Shown here one piece after another: positions 15,261 through 23,139 of a stretch of DNA of 33,425 nucleotides. Each line of letters starts with the position of its first letter. Positions within the stretch are counted from its first letter, which is position 1. The stretch spans positions 1-33,425 of the forward strand of contig CACYQI010000048.1 in NCBI GenBank assembly GCA_902776455.1. The letters run 5' to 3'. The notes beneath the pieces are model-generated. The model was not told the DNA's origin and ran no database searches. It saw nothing but the letters and a program-made list of their open reading frames with translations. This DNA comes from an uncultured Bacteroidales bacterium (GTDB lineage: Bacteria; Bacteroidota; Bacteroidia; Bacteroidales; Bacteroidaceae). The position numbers and the translations under genes are program-made.

Positions 15261-16580
15261 ATGTTAACACTAAAACTCATCACAGAAGAAACTGAGCGCG
15301 TCATTGCAGGCTTGGAGAAGAAGCACTTCGCAGGCGCTCGTCAGGCAATAGAGGAAGTCATTGCCGTAGATAAGAATCGTCGTCAAGCACAGACTGAACT
15401 TGACCAAAACCTTTCTGCCGCAAAGAAACTTGCCGCCGAAATCGGTATGCTTATGAAGCAAGGCAAGCGCGAAGAGGCAGAAGAAGTAAAGGCAAAAGTT
15501 GCTGCACTCAAGGAAACAAGCAAGCAATTAGAAGAGAAGAAAGAGAATTCAGAGCAGGAGATGACACGCTTGCTCTGCCAAATTCCCAACATCCCCTACG
15601 ACGAAGTGCCCGAAGGAACATGTGCCGAAGACAACTGGGTCGTGAAGTCGAACCTCAAGGAATGTGTTCTTGGCAAAGATACCGTAGGCAATTGGAATGC
15701 TAACCCTGTCGTTGAGACCGCCAAACTTCCTCATTGGGAACTTGCCAAGAAGTACAATCTCATCGACTTCGACCTTGGCGTGAAGATAACGGGAGCCGGT
15801 TTCCCTGTCTATCGTGGCAAAGGAGCAAGGCTGCAGCGTGCCTTAATTGATTTCTTCTTGGACGAGGCGCAGAAGTCTGGCTACGAGGAGATTATGCCTC
15901 CCACAGTTGTGAATGCCGCTTCGGGCTACGGCACAGGTCAACTTCCCGATAAGGAAGGTCAGATGTACCATTGCGAAGTGGACGACCTCTACCTCATCCC
16001 GACGGCCGAAGTGCCTGTGACGAACATCTATCGCGACGTGATTCTCGACGAGAAAGACCTGCCCATCAAGAACTGCGCCTACACCCAATGTTTCCGTCGC
16101 GAAGCAGGTAGTTACGGTAAGGATGTGCGCGGATTGAACCGTCTGCACGAGTTCAGCAAGATAGAGATTGTACGTATCGACACACCTGAGCACAGCGCTG
16201 AGAGCCACAAGGAGATGCTCGCTCATGTGGAAGGCCTGTTGAAGAAGCTCGAGCTTCCCTATCGCATCCTCCGCCTCTGCGGTGGCGACCAGAGCTTCAC
16301 CAGCGCCATCTGCTACGACTTCGAGGTGTATAGCGAAGCCCAGAAGCGTTGGCTCGAAGTCAGCTCCGTCTCGAACTTCGACACCTATCAGGCCAACCGA
16401 CTGAAGTGCCGCGTCCGTCGAACCGCAACAGGCAAGACAGAGCTTTGCCACACCCTCAACGGCTCAGCTCTCGCTCTGCCTCGCATCGTGGCATCCATCT
16501 TGGAGAACAACCAGACACCCGAAGGCATCCGCGTCCCCAAAGTGCTCGTTCCCTACATGGGTTGCGAGATGATAAATTAA
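15261..16580 (+). CDS. serS: Serine--tRNA ligase
   Basis: A 439-residue class II aminoacyl-tRNA synthetase that charges tRNA-Ser (and tRNA-Sec where present) with serine in the cytosol. Residues 1-110 form the tRNA-binding coiled-coil arm. The catalytic core shows 'IPTAEVPVTN', motif 2 'FRREAGSYGKDVRGLNR' (from about residue 278) and motif 3 'LNGSALALPRIVASILE' (from about residue 398). The length is close to the usual 420-430. The last codons read VPYMGCEMIN-stop; a second copy of this end, reading VPYMGCEMID-stop, lies 649 bp downstream, so this 3' end seems to have been replaced when the toxin-antitoxin segment entered. The upstream region is filled with repeats and no promoter is clear. 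Confidence 0.96.
   Translation: MLTLKLITEETERVIAGLEKKHFAGARQAIEEVIAVDKNRRQAQTELDQNLSAAKKLAAEIGMLMKQGKREEAEEVKAKVAALKETSKQLEEKKENSEQEMTRLLCQIPNIPYDEVPEGTCAEDNWVVKSNLKECVLGKDTVGNWNANPVVETAKLPHWELAKKYNLIDFDLGVKITGAGFPVYRGKGARLQRALIDFFLDEAQKSGYEEIMPPTVVNAASGYGTGQLPDKEGQMYHCEVDDLYLIPTAEVPVTNIYRDVILDEKDLPIKNCAYTQCFRREAGSYGKDVRGLNRLHEFSKIEIVRIDTPEHSAESHKEMLAHVEGLLKKLELPYRILRLCGGDQSFTSAICYDFEVYSEAQKRWLEVSSVSNFDTYQANRLKCRVRRTATGKTELCHTLNGSALALPRIVASILENNQTPEGIRVPKVLVPYMGCEMIN
16551..16573 (+). repeat. Direct repeat at the serS 3' end, left copy
   Basis: This 23-bp stretch starts CCCTACATGGG and ends GCGAGATGAT. It is identical to 17200-17222 and lies within the last codons of serS. Confidence 0.9.
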
Positions 16581-16593
16581 TTTCGCCTGAATA

Positions 16594-16625
16594 TTTGGAA
16601 GGAAACGATAAATACCGTACCTTTG
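16594..16625 (+). promoter_or_regulatory. Bacteroidetes-type promoter of the toxin-antitoxin cassette
   Basis: TTTG at 16594-16597, 20 bp, then TACCTTTG at 16618-16625. It lies 25 bp before the antitoxin ATG, so the cassette carries its own promoter. Confidence 0.8.
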
Positions 16626-16649
16626 CAGCAAAACAAACGACAAAAGACT

Positions 16650-16907
16650 ATGACAGCAGTACAACTCAATGCAATGAACACCGAACTGTGGCAAAGCATA
16701 GGTGCTATTGCTGATAACGAATCGCTGATGAGGCGCTTGACACGTTACGCCAAGAAGTTGTTGAAGGAACGCGAAGCCGACCCTACACTCATGACGAAGG
16801 AAGAGTTCCTCGCAAGTCTCGACGAAGCAGAGGAACAGTATCAGCAAGGCAAGTGCAAGACCTTCGACAATCTGGAGAGCATGAACGCTTGGCTTAGCTC
16901 ATTATAG
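16650..16907 (+). CDS. Putative type II antitoxin
   Basis: An 85-residue, highly charged, helix-rich protein: 'MRRLTRYAKKLLKE' followed by 'LMTKEEFLASLDEAEEQYQQGK' in two parts. It matches the pattern I know for Bacteroidales antitoxins paired with RelE/YoeB/Txe toxins: an N-terminal dimer or DNA-binding part and a flexible acidic C-terminus that wraps the toxin. The ATG at 16650 is chosen because an in-frame ATG at 16623 overlaps the -7 box. The broken toxin gene follows after 2 bp. The antitoxin frame is intact although the toxin is not. Confidence 0.7.
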   Translation: MTAVQLNAMNTELWQSIGAIADNESLMRRLTRYAKKLLKEREADPTLMTKEEFLASLDEAEEQYQQGKCKTFDNLESMNAWLSSL

Positions 16908-16909
16908 CG

Positions 16910-17183
16910 ATGTATAAAATCAGTTTTGCCGACAGAGTTCAAGAAGACCTAGAACGCCTATCCTCTAATGAGCCTGCTGTTTTCAAAAAAGCAATAAAGA
17001 TGCTCAACGAGTTAGCCGAGCACCCAAGAACAGGCACTGGCCATCCATAGCCACTGAAAGGACAGCCAGAAGGACGATGGAGCCAGGCGCATTACCAAGA
17101 ATCACCGACTTGTTTATCGCATCTTTGATGACACAGTGTTAGTGCTCGTACTAAGAGCATACGGACATTACGACGACAAGTAG
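16910..17183 (+). pseudogene. Broken YoeB/Txe-type mRNA-interferase toxin
   Basis: The frame opens MYKISFADRVQEDLERL and runs to 'HPRTGTGHP' (46 codons), then meets TAG at 17048-17050. Past the stop the same frame reads 'PLKGQPEGRWS', and after a one-base shift near 17083 it continues 'RRITKNHRLVYRIFDD' and ends 'VLRAYGHYDDK' before TAG at 17181-17183. The joined sequence has the full length (about 90 aa) and motifs of Txe/YoeB toxins, including the Arg-rich 'SRRI' region and the C-terminal His-Tyr. Two independent lesions (nonsense and frameshift) make it inactive unless the base calls are wrong. It is a ribosome-dependent mRNA endonuclease when intact. Confidence 0.85.
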
Positions 17184-17199
17184 GTAGCGCCACATAGTA

Positions 17200-17222
17200 C
17201 CCTACATGGGTTGCGAGATGAT
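17200..17222 (+). repeat. Direct repeat of the serS 3' end, right copy
   Basis: Identical over 23 bp to 16551-16573. It continues into GACTAG, so the stretch encodes PYMGCEMID-stop, which is the ending expected for Bacteroidales SerRS from memory. It marks the downstream border of the 649-bp toxin-antitoxin segment. Confidence 0.85.
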
Positions 17223-17251
17223 TGACTAGATACCTTCTTAACGACAACGGG

Positions 17252-17321
17252 TTCCACGGATTTCACGGATTATCTTAAATGCTGATTACCAGCGTGCTTT
17301 ATATCCGTCAAATCCGTGGAA
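17252..17321. repeat. 19-bp inverted repeat (TTCCACGGATTT..)
   Basis: Arms at 17252-17270 and 17303-17321 are inverse complements with one mismatch and a 32-nt spacer. The arms contain the short repeat ACGGAT twice. It is probably an interspersed hairpin; there is no T-run to suggest a terminator. Confidence 0.7.
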
Positions 17322-17379
17322 TCTGTTGTTTCATAATGGTGTTTGACACACCCTCTTCTTTGAGTATGATGAATTCAGG

Positions 17380-17841
17380 TTACATATCACCCGACCAACC
17401 ATGACCGATATCCCAATGTTCATCATAGACAAACTCGAAGTAAGGAAGAGAGAATTCCTCTTCTACGAGATCTGTGAGTTCGTCGAGTAAAGGCTCAGCC
17501 CAATGTCCGACAAGGACAATAAACTTGTCGATGTTCCAAACCACACAACCACGTGGAACTTGTGTATAGTCGCCTTTGAACTTGGTTTCTTCGTGCTTGG
17601 CTTGAGCCTTAAAGTACTCTTTGGCCCACACTTGTCTGTGCAGATGGGGATAGTTGGTGAAGGGCAGACCTTTCTCGGCAGCTTCTTCAACCATCTTCGG
17701 AGTTATCTCTTTCTTGTGAACGCCAAAGAGAGAATGGCTTTCAAGGTCATATCAGAAGATACCTATGCAGGGCATCTGTTCGTCAAAAGCTTTCATGTCG
17801 GCCATCTGACACTTGTGTTCCTTTTCTGTAAGCTGAGTCAT
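17380..17841 (-). pseudogene. Hypothetical protein gene interrupted by one TGA (153 codons)
   Basis: From ATG 17841 the frame reads MTQLTEKEHKCQMADMKAF.. to 'PCIGIF', then TGA at 17754-17752, then continues without any break 'YDLESHSLFGVHKKEITPK' through to 'IGHGWSGDM' and TAA at 17380. TGG (Trp) to TGA is the simplest single change that explains it. A 104-aa remnant could start at an internal ATG (17694). It has its own promoter at 17866-17896. I recall similar uncharacterised Bacteroidales proteins with a His/Trp-rich C-terminus but cannot name a function. It lies beside the broken toxin, so this stretch is accumulating lesions. Confidence 0.75.
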
Positions 17842-17865
17842 AGCAGGTTTCTGTCTTTTGTTTTG

Positions 17866-17896
17866 CAAAGGTAGAACAAATAAACAGAACTGCCAA
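17866..17896 (-). promoter_or_regulatory. Promoter of the interrupted hypothetical gene
   Basis: On the minus strand TTG (17896-17894), 20 bp, then TACCTTTG (17873-17866), about 25 bp before the ATG at 17841. Confidence 0.65.
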
Positions 17897-17970
17897 GCAA
17901 TTTGAGAAAAACATCGGGATGCTGAGATACATTCCTGCCAAGTTAGGTAATAAATTTAGAGGAGATGCTG

Positions 17971-17999
17971 TTGCGTCTCGCTTTTTTTTTGTATCTTTG
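17971..17999 (+). promoter_or_regulatory. Promoter of the NfnAB-like gene
   Basis: TTG at 17971-17973, 18 bp, then TATCTTTG at 17992-17999. It lies about 45 bp before the start at 18045 and diverges from the promoter at 17866-17896. Confidence 0.7.
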
Positions 18000-18044
18000 C
18001 GCCCGATTATATGAATAAATAAACAAGGATAACATATTAAAGCT

Positions 18045-20420
18045 ATGTACAAAATCGTAAAGAAAGTTCAGTTCAGCGAGAAGGTATTCCGTCTGGACGT
18101 TGAAGCTCCGCTGATTGCTAAGGCTCGCAAGGCTGGTCATTTCGTTATCATCCGCGTGGATGAGAAGGGCGAACGCGTGCCCTTGACTATTGCCGGCAGC
18201 GACAAAGAGAAAGGGACCATTACCCTTGTCATTCAGACAGTTGGTGCCAGCACCAGTCAGCTCTGCGCCCTTGGCGAAGGAGACTATATAGCAGACGTGG
18301 TCGGCCCTCTGGGTCGCGCCACACACATCGAGAACTACGGCACCGTGCTTTGTGCCGGTGGTGGCGTCGGTACGGCTCCCATGCTGCCCATCATACAGGC
18401 GCTGAAGGCCGCAGGCAACCGCGTGATTAGCGTGATAGCAGGTCGTAGCAAGGACCTCATCATATTGGAGGACGAGGTACGTGCCTCAAGCGACGAGGTC
18501 ATCATTATGACCGACGACGGTTCCTACGGCAAACAAGGCGTCGTGACCGTCGGCATGGAGGAAGTCATCCAGCGCGAGAAGGTCGATAAGTGCTTTGCCA
18601 TCGGCCCTGCCATCATGATGAAGTTCTGCTGCTTGCTGACAAAGAAGTACGATATTCCGACTGATGTCAGCCTCAACACCATCATGGTGGATGGCACAGG
18701 CATGTGCGGTGCTTGTCGTGTAAGTGTTGGTGGCAAGACGAAGTTCGTCTGCGTGGACGGTCCCGAGTTCGACGGTCATCAGGTCGATTTCAACGAGATG
18801 ATGCAACGCGGCGGCGCGTTCAAGGCTGAGGAGGCAGAGGCCATGGCAGCCTATCAGGCTGCATTAGAGGGGCAAGGAGCAAGGAGCAAGGAGCAAGAGA
18901 AATGTTCCAAGACCTGTGCTCAAAACGCTCAAGTTAGTGCCAACAACATGGACACAACTACGTCTCTCTCTGAACTTACAGACAGAAGTGCCCCTTGGCG
19001 CGAGGAACTTCGCAAGTCGATGAAGGCCAAGGAGCGCACAGGCATCGAGCGTCAGAAGATGCCTGAGCTTGATCCTGTCTATCGTGCTACGACGAGAACC
19101 GAAGAGGTGAACCAAGGCTTGACCGTAGAGCAGGCTCTGACGGAAGCAAAGCGTTGCCTCGACTGCGCTAACCCGACCTGCATGCAAGGCTGTCCCGTGG
19201 GCATCAACATCCCGTCGTTCATCAAGAACATCGAGCGCGGCAAGTTCCTCGAAGCTGCCCGCGTGCTGAAGATGACCTCGGCTCTGCCTGCCGTTTGCGG
19301 TCGTGTCTGCCCGCAGGAGAAACAATGTGAAGCACAATGTATCCACTTGAAGATGAACGAGCCTGCTGTCGCCATCGGCAACTTGGAACGCTTCGCAGCC
19401 GACTACGAGCGTGAGAGCGGCAACATGTCGCTGCCCGAAGTGGCCGAGAAGAACGGCAAGAAGATAGCAGTCATCGGCTCTGGTCCTTCCGGACTGAGCT
19501 TCGCTGGCGACATGGCAAAGGCCGGCTACGACGTGACTGTCTTTGAGGCTCTGCACGAAATCGGCGGCGTGCTGAAGTACGGCATACCCGAATTCCGTCT
19601 GCCCAACGCGATTGTCGATGTCGAGATACAGAACCTGGAGAAGATTGGCGTGAAGTTCGTCAAGGACTGCGTCGTAGGTAAGACCATCACGATTGCCGAG
19701 CTTGAGAAGGAAGACTACAAGGGCATCTTCGTGGGAAGCGGCGCTGGTCTGCCCAACTTCATGGGCATTCCGGGCGAGAACTCCAACGGCATCATGTCGA
19801 GCAACGAGTACCTGACGCGCATCAACCTCATGGATGCCAGCAACCCGGAGTATGCTACGCCCATCAAGAAAGCGAAGAGCGTGATGGTAGTGGGTGGCGG
19901 CAATACCGCTATGGACAGCTGCCGCACGGCCAAGCGCCTGGGTGCCGAGCGTGTGTTCATCGCTTATCGTAGGAGCGAGGCTGAGATGCCTGCCCGACTC
20001 GAAGAGGTGAAGCACGCTAAGGAGGAGGGCATCGAGTTCCTCACCCTTCACAACCCCATCGAATATCATGCAGATGAGAAGGGAAATGTCTGCGAAGTAG
20101 TGCTCCAGAAGATGGAGCTTGGCGAACCCGATGCCAGCGGACGTCGCTCGCCCCAGCCCATTCCCGGAGCCACCGAGACCATCGCCATCGACCAGGCCAT
20201 CGTGGCCGTCGGCGTCAGCCCCAACCCCATCGTGCCCACTTCGATAGAGGGCCTGGAGCTGGGTCGCAAGAACACCATCGTCGTGAACGAAGGCATGCAG
20301 ACCAACATCCCGACCATCTTTGCCGGAGGCGACATCGTGCGCGGCGGCGCAACGGTCATCTTGGCTATGGGCGACGGACGCCGAGCAGCAGCAGCTATGC
20401 ACGAGTATCTGTCGAAGTAG
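18045..20420 (+). CDS. Fused NfnA-NfnB-like NADH-dependent ferredoxin:NADP oxidoreductase
   Basis: A 791-residue fusion. Residues 1-260 resemble NfnA (ferredoxin-NADP reductase/dihydroorotate dehydrogenase electron-transfer type): FAD part 'RVPLTIAG', NAD part 'GGGVGTAPMLPI', and a [2Fe-2S] cluster with Cys221, Cys224 and Cys236. After a repeat-encoded linker (about 275-310), residues 310-791 resemble NfnB/small glutamate synthase. They have two sets of 4Fe-4S cysteines ('CLDCANPTCMQGCP', 'CGRVCPQEKQCEAQC'), an FAD motif 'GSGPSGLSFAG' and an NADPH motif 'GGGNTAMDSC'. Separate NfnA and NfnB proteins balance NADH, NADPH and ferredoxin by electron bifurcation. In Bacteroidales databases such fusions are commonly labelled 'bifunctional DHOD B NAD-binding subunit/NADPH-dependent glutamate synthase'. 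A promoter lies at 17971. The cytosolic redox role is inferred from the family. Confidence 0.9.
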   Translation: MYKIVKKVQFSEKVFRLDVEAPLIAKARKAGHFVIIRVDEKGERVPLTIAGSDKEKGTITLVIQTVGASTSQLCALGEGDYIADVVGPLGRATHIENYGTVLCAGGGVGTAPMLPIIQALKAAGNRVISVIAGRSKDLIILEDEVRASSDEVIIMTDDGSYGKQGVVTVGMEEVIQREKVDKCFAIGPAIMMKFCCLLTKKYDIPTDVSLNTIMVDGTGMCGACRVSVGGKTKFVCVDGPEFDGHQVDFNEMMQRGGAFKAEEAEAMAAYQAALEGQGARSKEQEKCSKTCAQNAQVSANNMDTTTSLSELTDRSAPWREELRKSMKAKERTGIERQKMPELDPVYRATTRTEEVNQGLTVEQALTEAKRCLDCANPTCMQGCPVGINIPSFIKNIERGKFLEAARVLKMTSALPAVCGRVCPQEKQCEAQCIHLKMNEPAVAIGNLERFAADYERESGNMSLPEVAEKNGKKIAVIGSGPSGLSFAGDMAKAGYDVTVFEALHEIGGVLKYGIPEFRLPNAIVDVEIQNLEKIGVKFVKDCVVGKTITIAELEKEDYKGIFVGSGAGLPNFMGIPGENSNGIMSSNEYLTRINLMDASNPEYATPIKKAKSVMVVGGGNTAMDSCRTAKRLGAERVFIAYRRSEAEMPARLEEVKHAKEEGIEFLTLHNPIEYHADEKGNVCEVVLQKMELGEPDASGRRSPQPIPGATETIAIDQAIVAVGVSPNPIVPTSIEGLELGRKNTIVVNEGMQTNIPTIFAGGDIVRGGATVILAMGDGRRAAAAMHEYLSK
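18872..18899. repeat. In-gene heptamer repeat at the NfnA-NfnB junction
   Basis: Three perfect GCAAGGA units (18872-18892) and one degenerate unit encode 'QGARSKEQEK' in the linker between the two halves of the fusion. A change of one unit would shift the frame between the domains. The second half has its own Met at 18950 (MDTTTS), where the ancestral NfnB could have started. Confidence 0.85.
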
Positions 20421-20454
20421 TTTGCCGCCGCATCCGACACGGCACGCTCTTATC

Positions 20455-20538
20455 CCAGTCCTACCACGGTGGGACTCCAGTACTACCACGGGAAAACTCC
20501 AGTACCACCACGGTAGTACTGGAGTTGCTCCCCGGAGC
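20455..20538. repeat. Hairpin repeats downstream of the NfnAB-like gene
   Basis: Repeated CCAGTACYACCACGG segments, with a perfect stem AACTCCAGTAC (20495-20505) and GTACTGGAGTT (20516-20526), then a small GCTCC/GGAGC hairpin. There is no T-run; it may still slow transcription before the next gene. Confidence 0.65.
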
Positions 20539-20604
20539 ATGAGACAACGTGGCAAACCTCTGTCCATACAAACAACAGAAATCAACACCTAACTACTATA
20601 ACCC

Positions 20605-20970
20605 GTGAGTGCACTTTATACCATATTATTATTACTATGCAGCAACGTCTTCATGACGCTTGCATGGTACGGCCACCTGAAGCTCAACCAGGCCGGCATC
20701 TCGACCAACTGGCCGCTCTACGCCGTGATACTCTTCTCGTGGTGCATCGCCGGCATCGAGTACTGTTTCCTTGTGCCTGCCAACCGCATCGGCTTCATCG
20801 AAAACGGCGGACCCTTCACGTTGATGCAGCTGAAAGTCATACAGGAAGTCATCTCCCTCGTTGTGTTCTGCGTCATAGCCAACATCCTCTTCCAGGGACA
20901 ACAGCTCCAATGGAACCATTTGGCAGCACTCGTTTGCCTTGTTCTTGCCGTTTATTTCATATTCAAGTAA
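20605..20970 (+). CDS. DUF486 (DMT-type) small membrane protein
   Basis: A 121-residue protein with four membrane segments. 'CSNVFMTLAWYGHLK', 'PANRIGF.ENGGPF' and 'QLKVIQEVISL' are hallmark stretches of the DUF486 family, a small relative of the drug/metabolite transporter fold. The start appears to be GTG at 20605, since the first ATG would cut into the first helix; the length then fits the family. Transported substrate unknown. It ends 11 bp before the PD40 gene and likely opens that transcript. Confidence 0.88.
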   Translation: MSALYTILLLLCSNVFMTLAWYGHLKLNQAGISTNWPLYAVILFSWCIAGIEYCFLVPANRIGFIENGGPFTLMQLKVIQEVISLVVFCVIANILFQGQQLQWNHLAALVCLVLAVYFIFK

Positions 20971-20981
20971 AAGCCTACAGC

Positions 20982-22238
20982 ATGAAGAAATCAGTTGTCA
21001 TACTCGTCGCTTTGCTGCTCTCCATTCCGGTCGCAGCCCAGCGCAAAGGGAAAAGAGTGCAGCAGCCTGCCTATACCGTAACGCCCCAAGAGGCGATTGC
21101 CGCCTATGACTTCGGCCTCGCCGAAGAGATATTGGAGCATCAGATCGACGACCTGAAACGAAGAAAGCAATCGGCCATACTGGAAGAGGAACTGCTCGAG
21201 ACGGTCCGCAAGTCGCAGATACGCCTTCACGCCACAGAACAAGTGACATTCATCGACAGCATCGTACTGCCCAAAAGCCAAATGCTCGAGCAGATTAAGC
21301 TGTCGGAGGAATGCGGTTCCATCATGAACTATGACGACTTCTTCAAGAGCGGCAAAGGTTCTAACTGCATGGTCTATCTCAACGAACTTGGCAATAGGAT
21401 AGTCTATTCGGAAGCCAACGAGAGAGGTCATCTGCACCTCAAGGAGCAATCGTTCATTGGCGGAGAATGGACCATGGAACGCGAACTGAAGGGACTCGGC
21501 GAGAACGAAGGCGAAAGCTTAAACTATCCGTACATGCTTACCGACGGCATCACGATGTACTATGGCGCCGTATGCGAAGAGAGCATCGGCGGCTATGACA
21601 TCTTCATGACGCGCTACGATGCCGACGAACAGAAGTTCCTCGCCCCCGAAAACATCGGCATGCCCTTCAACTCGCCTGCCAACGACTACCTCATGGTCAT
21701 CGACGAGTATCAGCAACTCGGATGGTTCGTCACCGACCGCAACCAGCCGGCCGACACCGTCTGCCTCTATGTGTTCATCCCCACAGAGACGCGACGCATC
21801 TACAACGAAGAGGAAGTTGGAAAGGAAAAGCTCGCTTCGCTGGCTCGCATCGCGTCCATCAAGGACACCTGGAAAGACATGAATGCCGTTAATGCAGCTA
21901 AGAAACGCCTTGCAGAAGCGCGTCAAGGCTTCAAGGACGAAACGACGAAACGCGACTTCACCTTCGTCGTCAACGACAGCAAGACCTGCTACACCCTCTC
22001 CGACTTCAAAGACCCGCTGGCACAGCAAAAGGCCAAGGTTTGGCTCGAGACACAGAAAGAATACGACGCAAAAGCTTCGGAACTCAGCATGCTCCGAAGC
22101 AAATATGCCGCCATGAACGAGGTGCAACGCGTACAGATAGCGGCTCAGATACGCATCACGGAGTCGGCTCTCGAACGCATCGCTGCCGACAAACTCGCAC
22201 TCGAAAAGGAGATACGTCGAACAGAACTTAATAAATAA
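20982..22238 (+). CDS. Exported PD40 (beta-propeller-like) protein with C-terminal coiled coil
   Basis: A 418-residue exported protein. The signal peptide (MKKSVVILVALLLSIPVAAQ, cut after AQ) is clear. The central part (about residues 95-270) has WD40-like/PD40 repeats: 'NCMVYLNELGNRIVYS', 'MYYGAVCEESIGGYDIFMTR', 'FNSPANDYLMVID', 'GWFVTDR'. The last 140 residues are charged and helical with heptad character. Such PD40 proteins occur in the Bacteroidetes periplasm, often near OmpA-type or secretion genes, though none is adjacent here. An upstream in-frame extension overlaps the DUF486 gene and is not used. The nucleoside phosphorylase gene follows after 11 bp. Confidence 0.82.
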   Translation: MKKSVVILVALLLSIPVAAQRKGKRVQQPAYTVTPQEAIAAYDFGLAEEILEHQIDDLKRRKQSAILEEELLETVRKSQIRLHATEQVTFIDSIVLPKSQMLEQIKLSEECGSIMNYDDFFKSGKGSNCMVYLNELGNRIVYSEANERGHLHLKEQSFIGGEWTMERELKGLGENEGESLNYPYMLTDGITMYYGAVCEESIGGYDIFMTRYDADEQKFLAPENIGMPFNSPANDYLMVIDEYQQLGWFVTDRNQPADTVCLYVFIPTETRRIYNEEEVGKEKLASLARIASIKDTWKDMNAVNAAKKRLAEARQGFKDETTKRDFTFVVNDSKTCYTLSDFKDPLAQQKAKVWLETQKEYDAKASELSMLRSKYAAMNEVQRVQIAAQIRITESALERIAADKLALEKEIRRTELNK

Positions 22239-22249
22239 TACCACTTGAC

Positions 22250-23131
22250 ATGAAAAAATACGAAGATTCCGAACTTATCATCAACGAAGATGGCAGCATA
22301 TTCCACCTTCACGTCAAGCCCGAACAGCTTGCCGACCGCGTCATCCTGGTAGGCGACCCAGCCCGCGTCAACATCGTTGCCAGCCACTTCGACCAGCAGG
22401 AATGCGAGATAAACAATCGCGAGTTCCATACCATCACCGGCACCTATAAGGGCAAACGCATCACGACTATCAGCACAGGCATCGGTTGCGACAACATCGA
22501 CATCACCATGAACGAGATTGATGCTTTGGCCAACATCGACTTCAAGACACGCATGGAGAAGCCTCAGCACCGAACCCTCACAATCGTCCGCATCGGCACC
22601 TGTGGCAGCCTCCAGCCCGAAGCACCCTTGGGCACATACATCGCCAGCGTCAAGAGCATCGGCTTCGACGGACTGCTCAACTACTATGCCGGGCGCAACG
22701 AGGTTTGCGACCTCGAGATGGAAAAGGCTTTCACCAGCCACATGGACTGGTGTCCGCAGAAGGGAGCACCCTATGTGGCAACCGCCGACCCCTCCCTCAT
22801 CGAGCAAGTGGCAGGCAAGGAAATGCTTCGCGGCATCACCATCGCTTGCGGCGGCTTCTACGGACCGCAAGGCCGACTGATTCGCATCGGCATACAAGAC
22901 CCCAAGCAGAACGAGAAGGTCGAGTCCTTCCGCTACACTACGGACCAAGGCGAACTGAAGGTTTGCAACTTCGAGATGGAGTCGTCCGCCCTCGCCGGCC
23001 TTTCCGCCCTGCTCGGCCACCGCGCCATGACCTGCTGCATGGTCATCGCAAACCGCTTCGCAAAGGAGATGAACACCGACTACAAAGGCAGCATCGACCA
23101 CCTCATCAAGCTCGTCCTCGACCGCATCTAA
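22250..23131 (+). CDS. Nucleoside phosphorylase (PNP/UDP family, uridine-phosphorylase-like)
   Basis: A 293-residue cytosolic enzyme of the PNP/UDP phosphorylase family, which splits nucleosides with phosphate into base and ribose 1-phosphate for salvage. 'VILVGDPARV' near residue 33 is the phosphate-binding start. 'GIGCDNIDI', 'RIGTCGSLQP' and 'NFEMESSALAGL' are the conserved core and ribose-binding motifs. The exact substrate is not readable from sequence; uridine is the best guess. It sits 11 bp after the PD40 gene and 8 bp before the DUF3784 gene, so all are probably cotranscribed. Confidence 0.88.
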   Translation: MKKYEDSELIINEDGSIFHLHVKPEQLADRVILVGDPARVNIVASHFDQQECEINNREFHTITGTYKGKRITTISTGIGCDNIDITMNEIDALANIDFKTRMEKPQHRTLTIVRIGTCGSLQPEAPLGTYIASVKSIGFDGLLNYYAGRNEVCDLEMEKAFTSHMDWCPQKGAPYVATADPSLIEQVAGKEMLRGITIACGGFYGPQGRLIRIGIQDPKQNEKVESFRYTTDQGELKVCNFEMESSALAGLSALLGHRAMTCCMVIANRFAKEMNTDYKGSIDHLIKLVLDRI

Positions 23132-23139
23132 TCAAGGTA

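Noticed and set aside
17752-17754. Selenocysteine or recoded TGA
   Set aside because: No selenocysteine-type context or hairpin was recognised, Trp at this place is the simplest reading, and the neighbouring toxin is also broken, so a nonsense mutation is more likely.
18864-20588. 574-aa minus-strand frame opposite the NfnAB-like gene
   Set aside because: The plus strand has all iron-sulfur and dinucleotide-binding motifs; the antisense protein is His/Ala/Val-rich without family features.
20637-20981. N-terminal extension of the PD40 protein
   Set aside because: It overlaps the DUF486 gene in another frame; the internal Met at 20982 begins a proper signal peptide.
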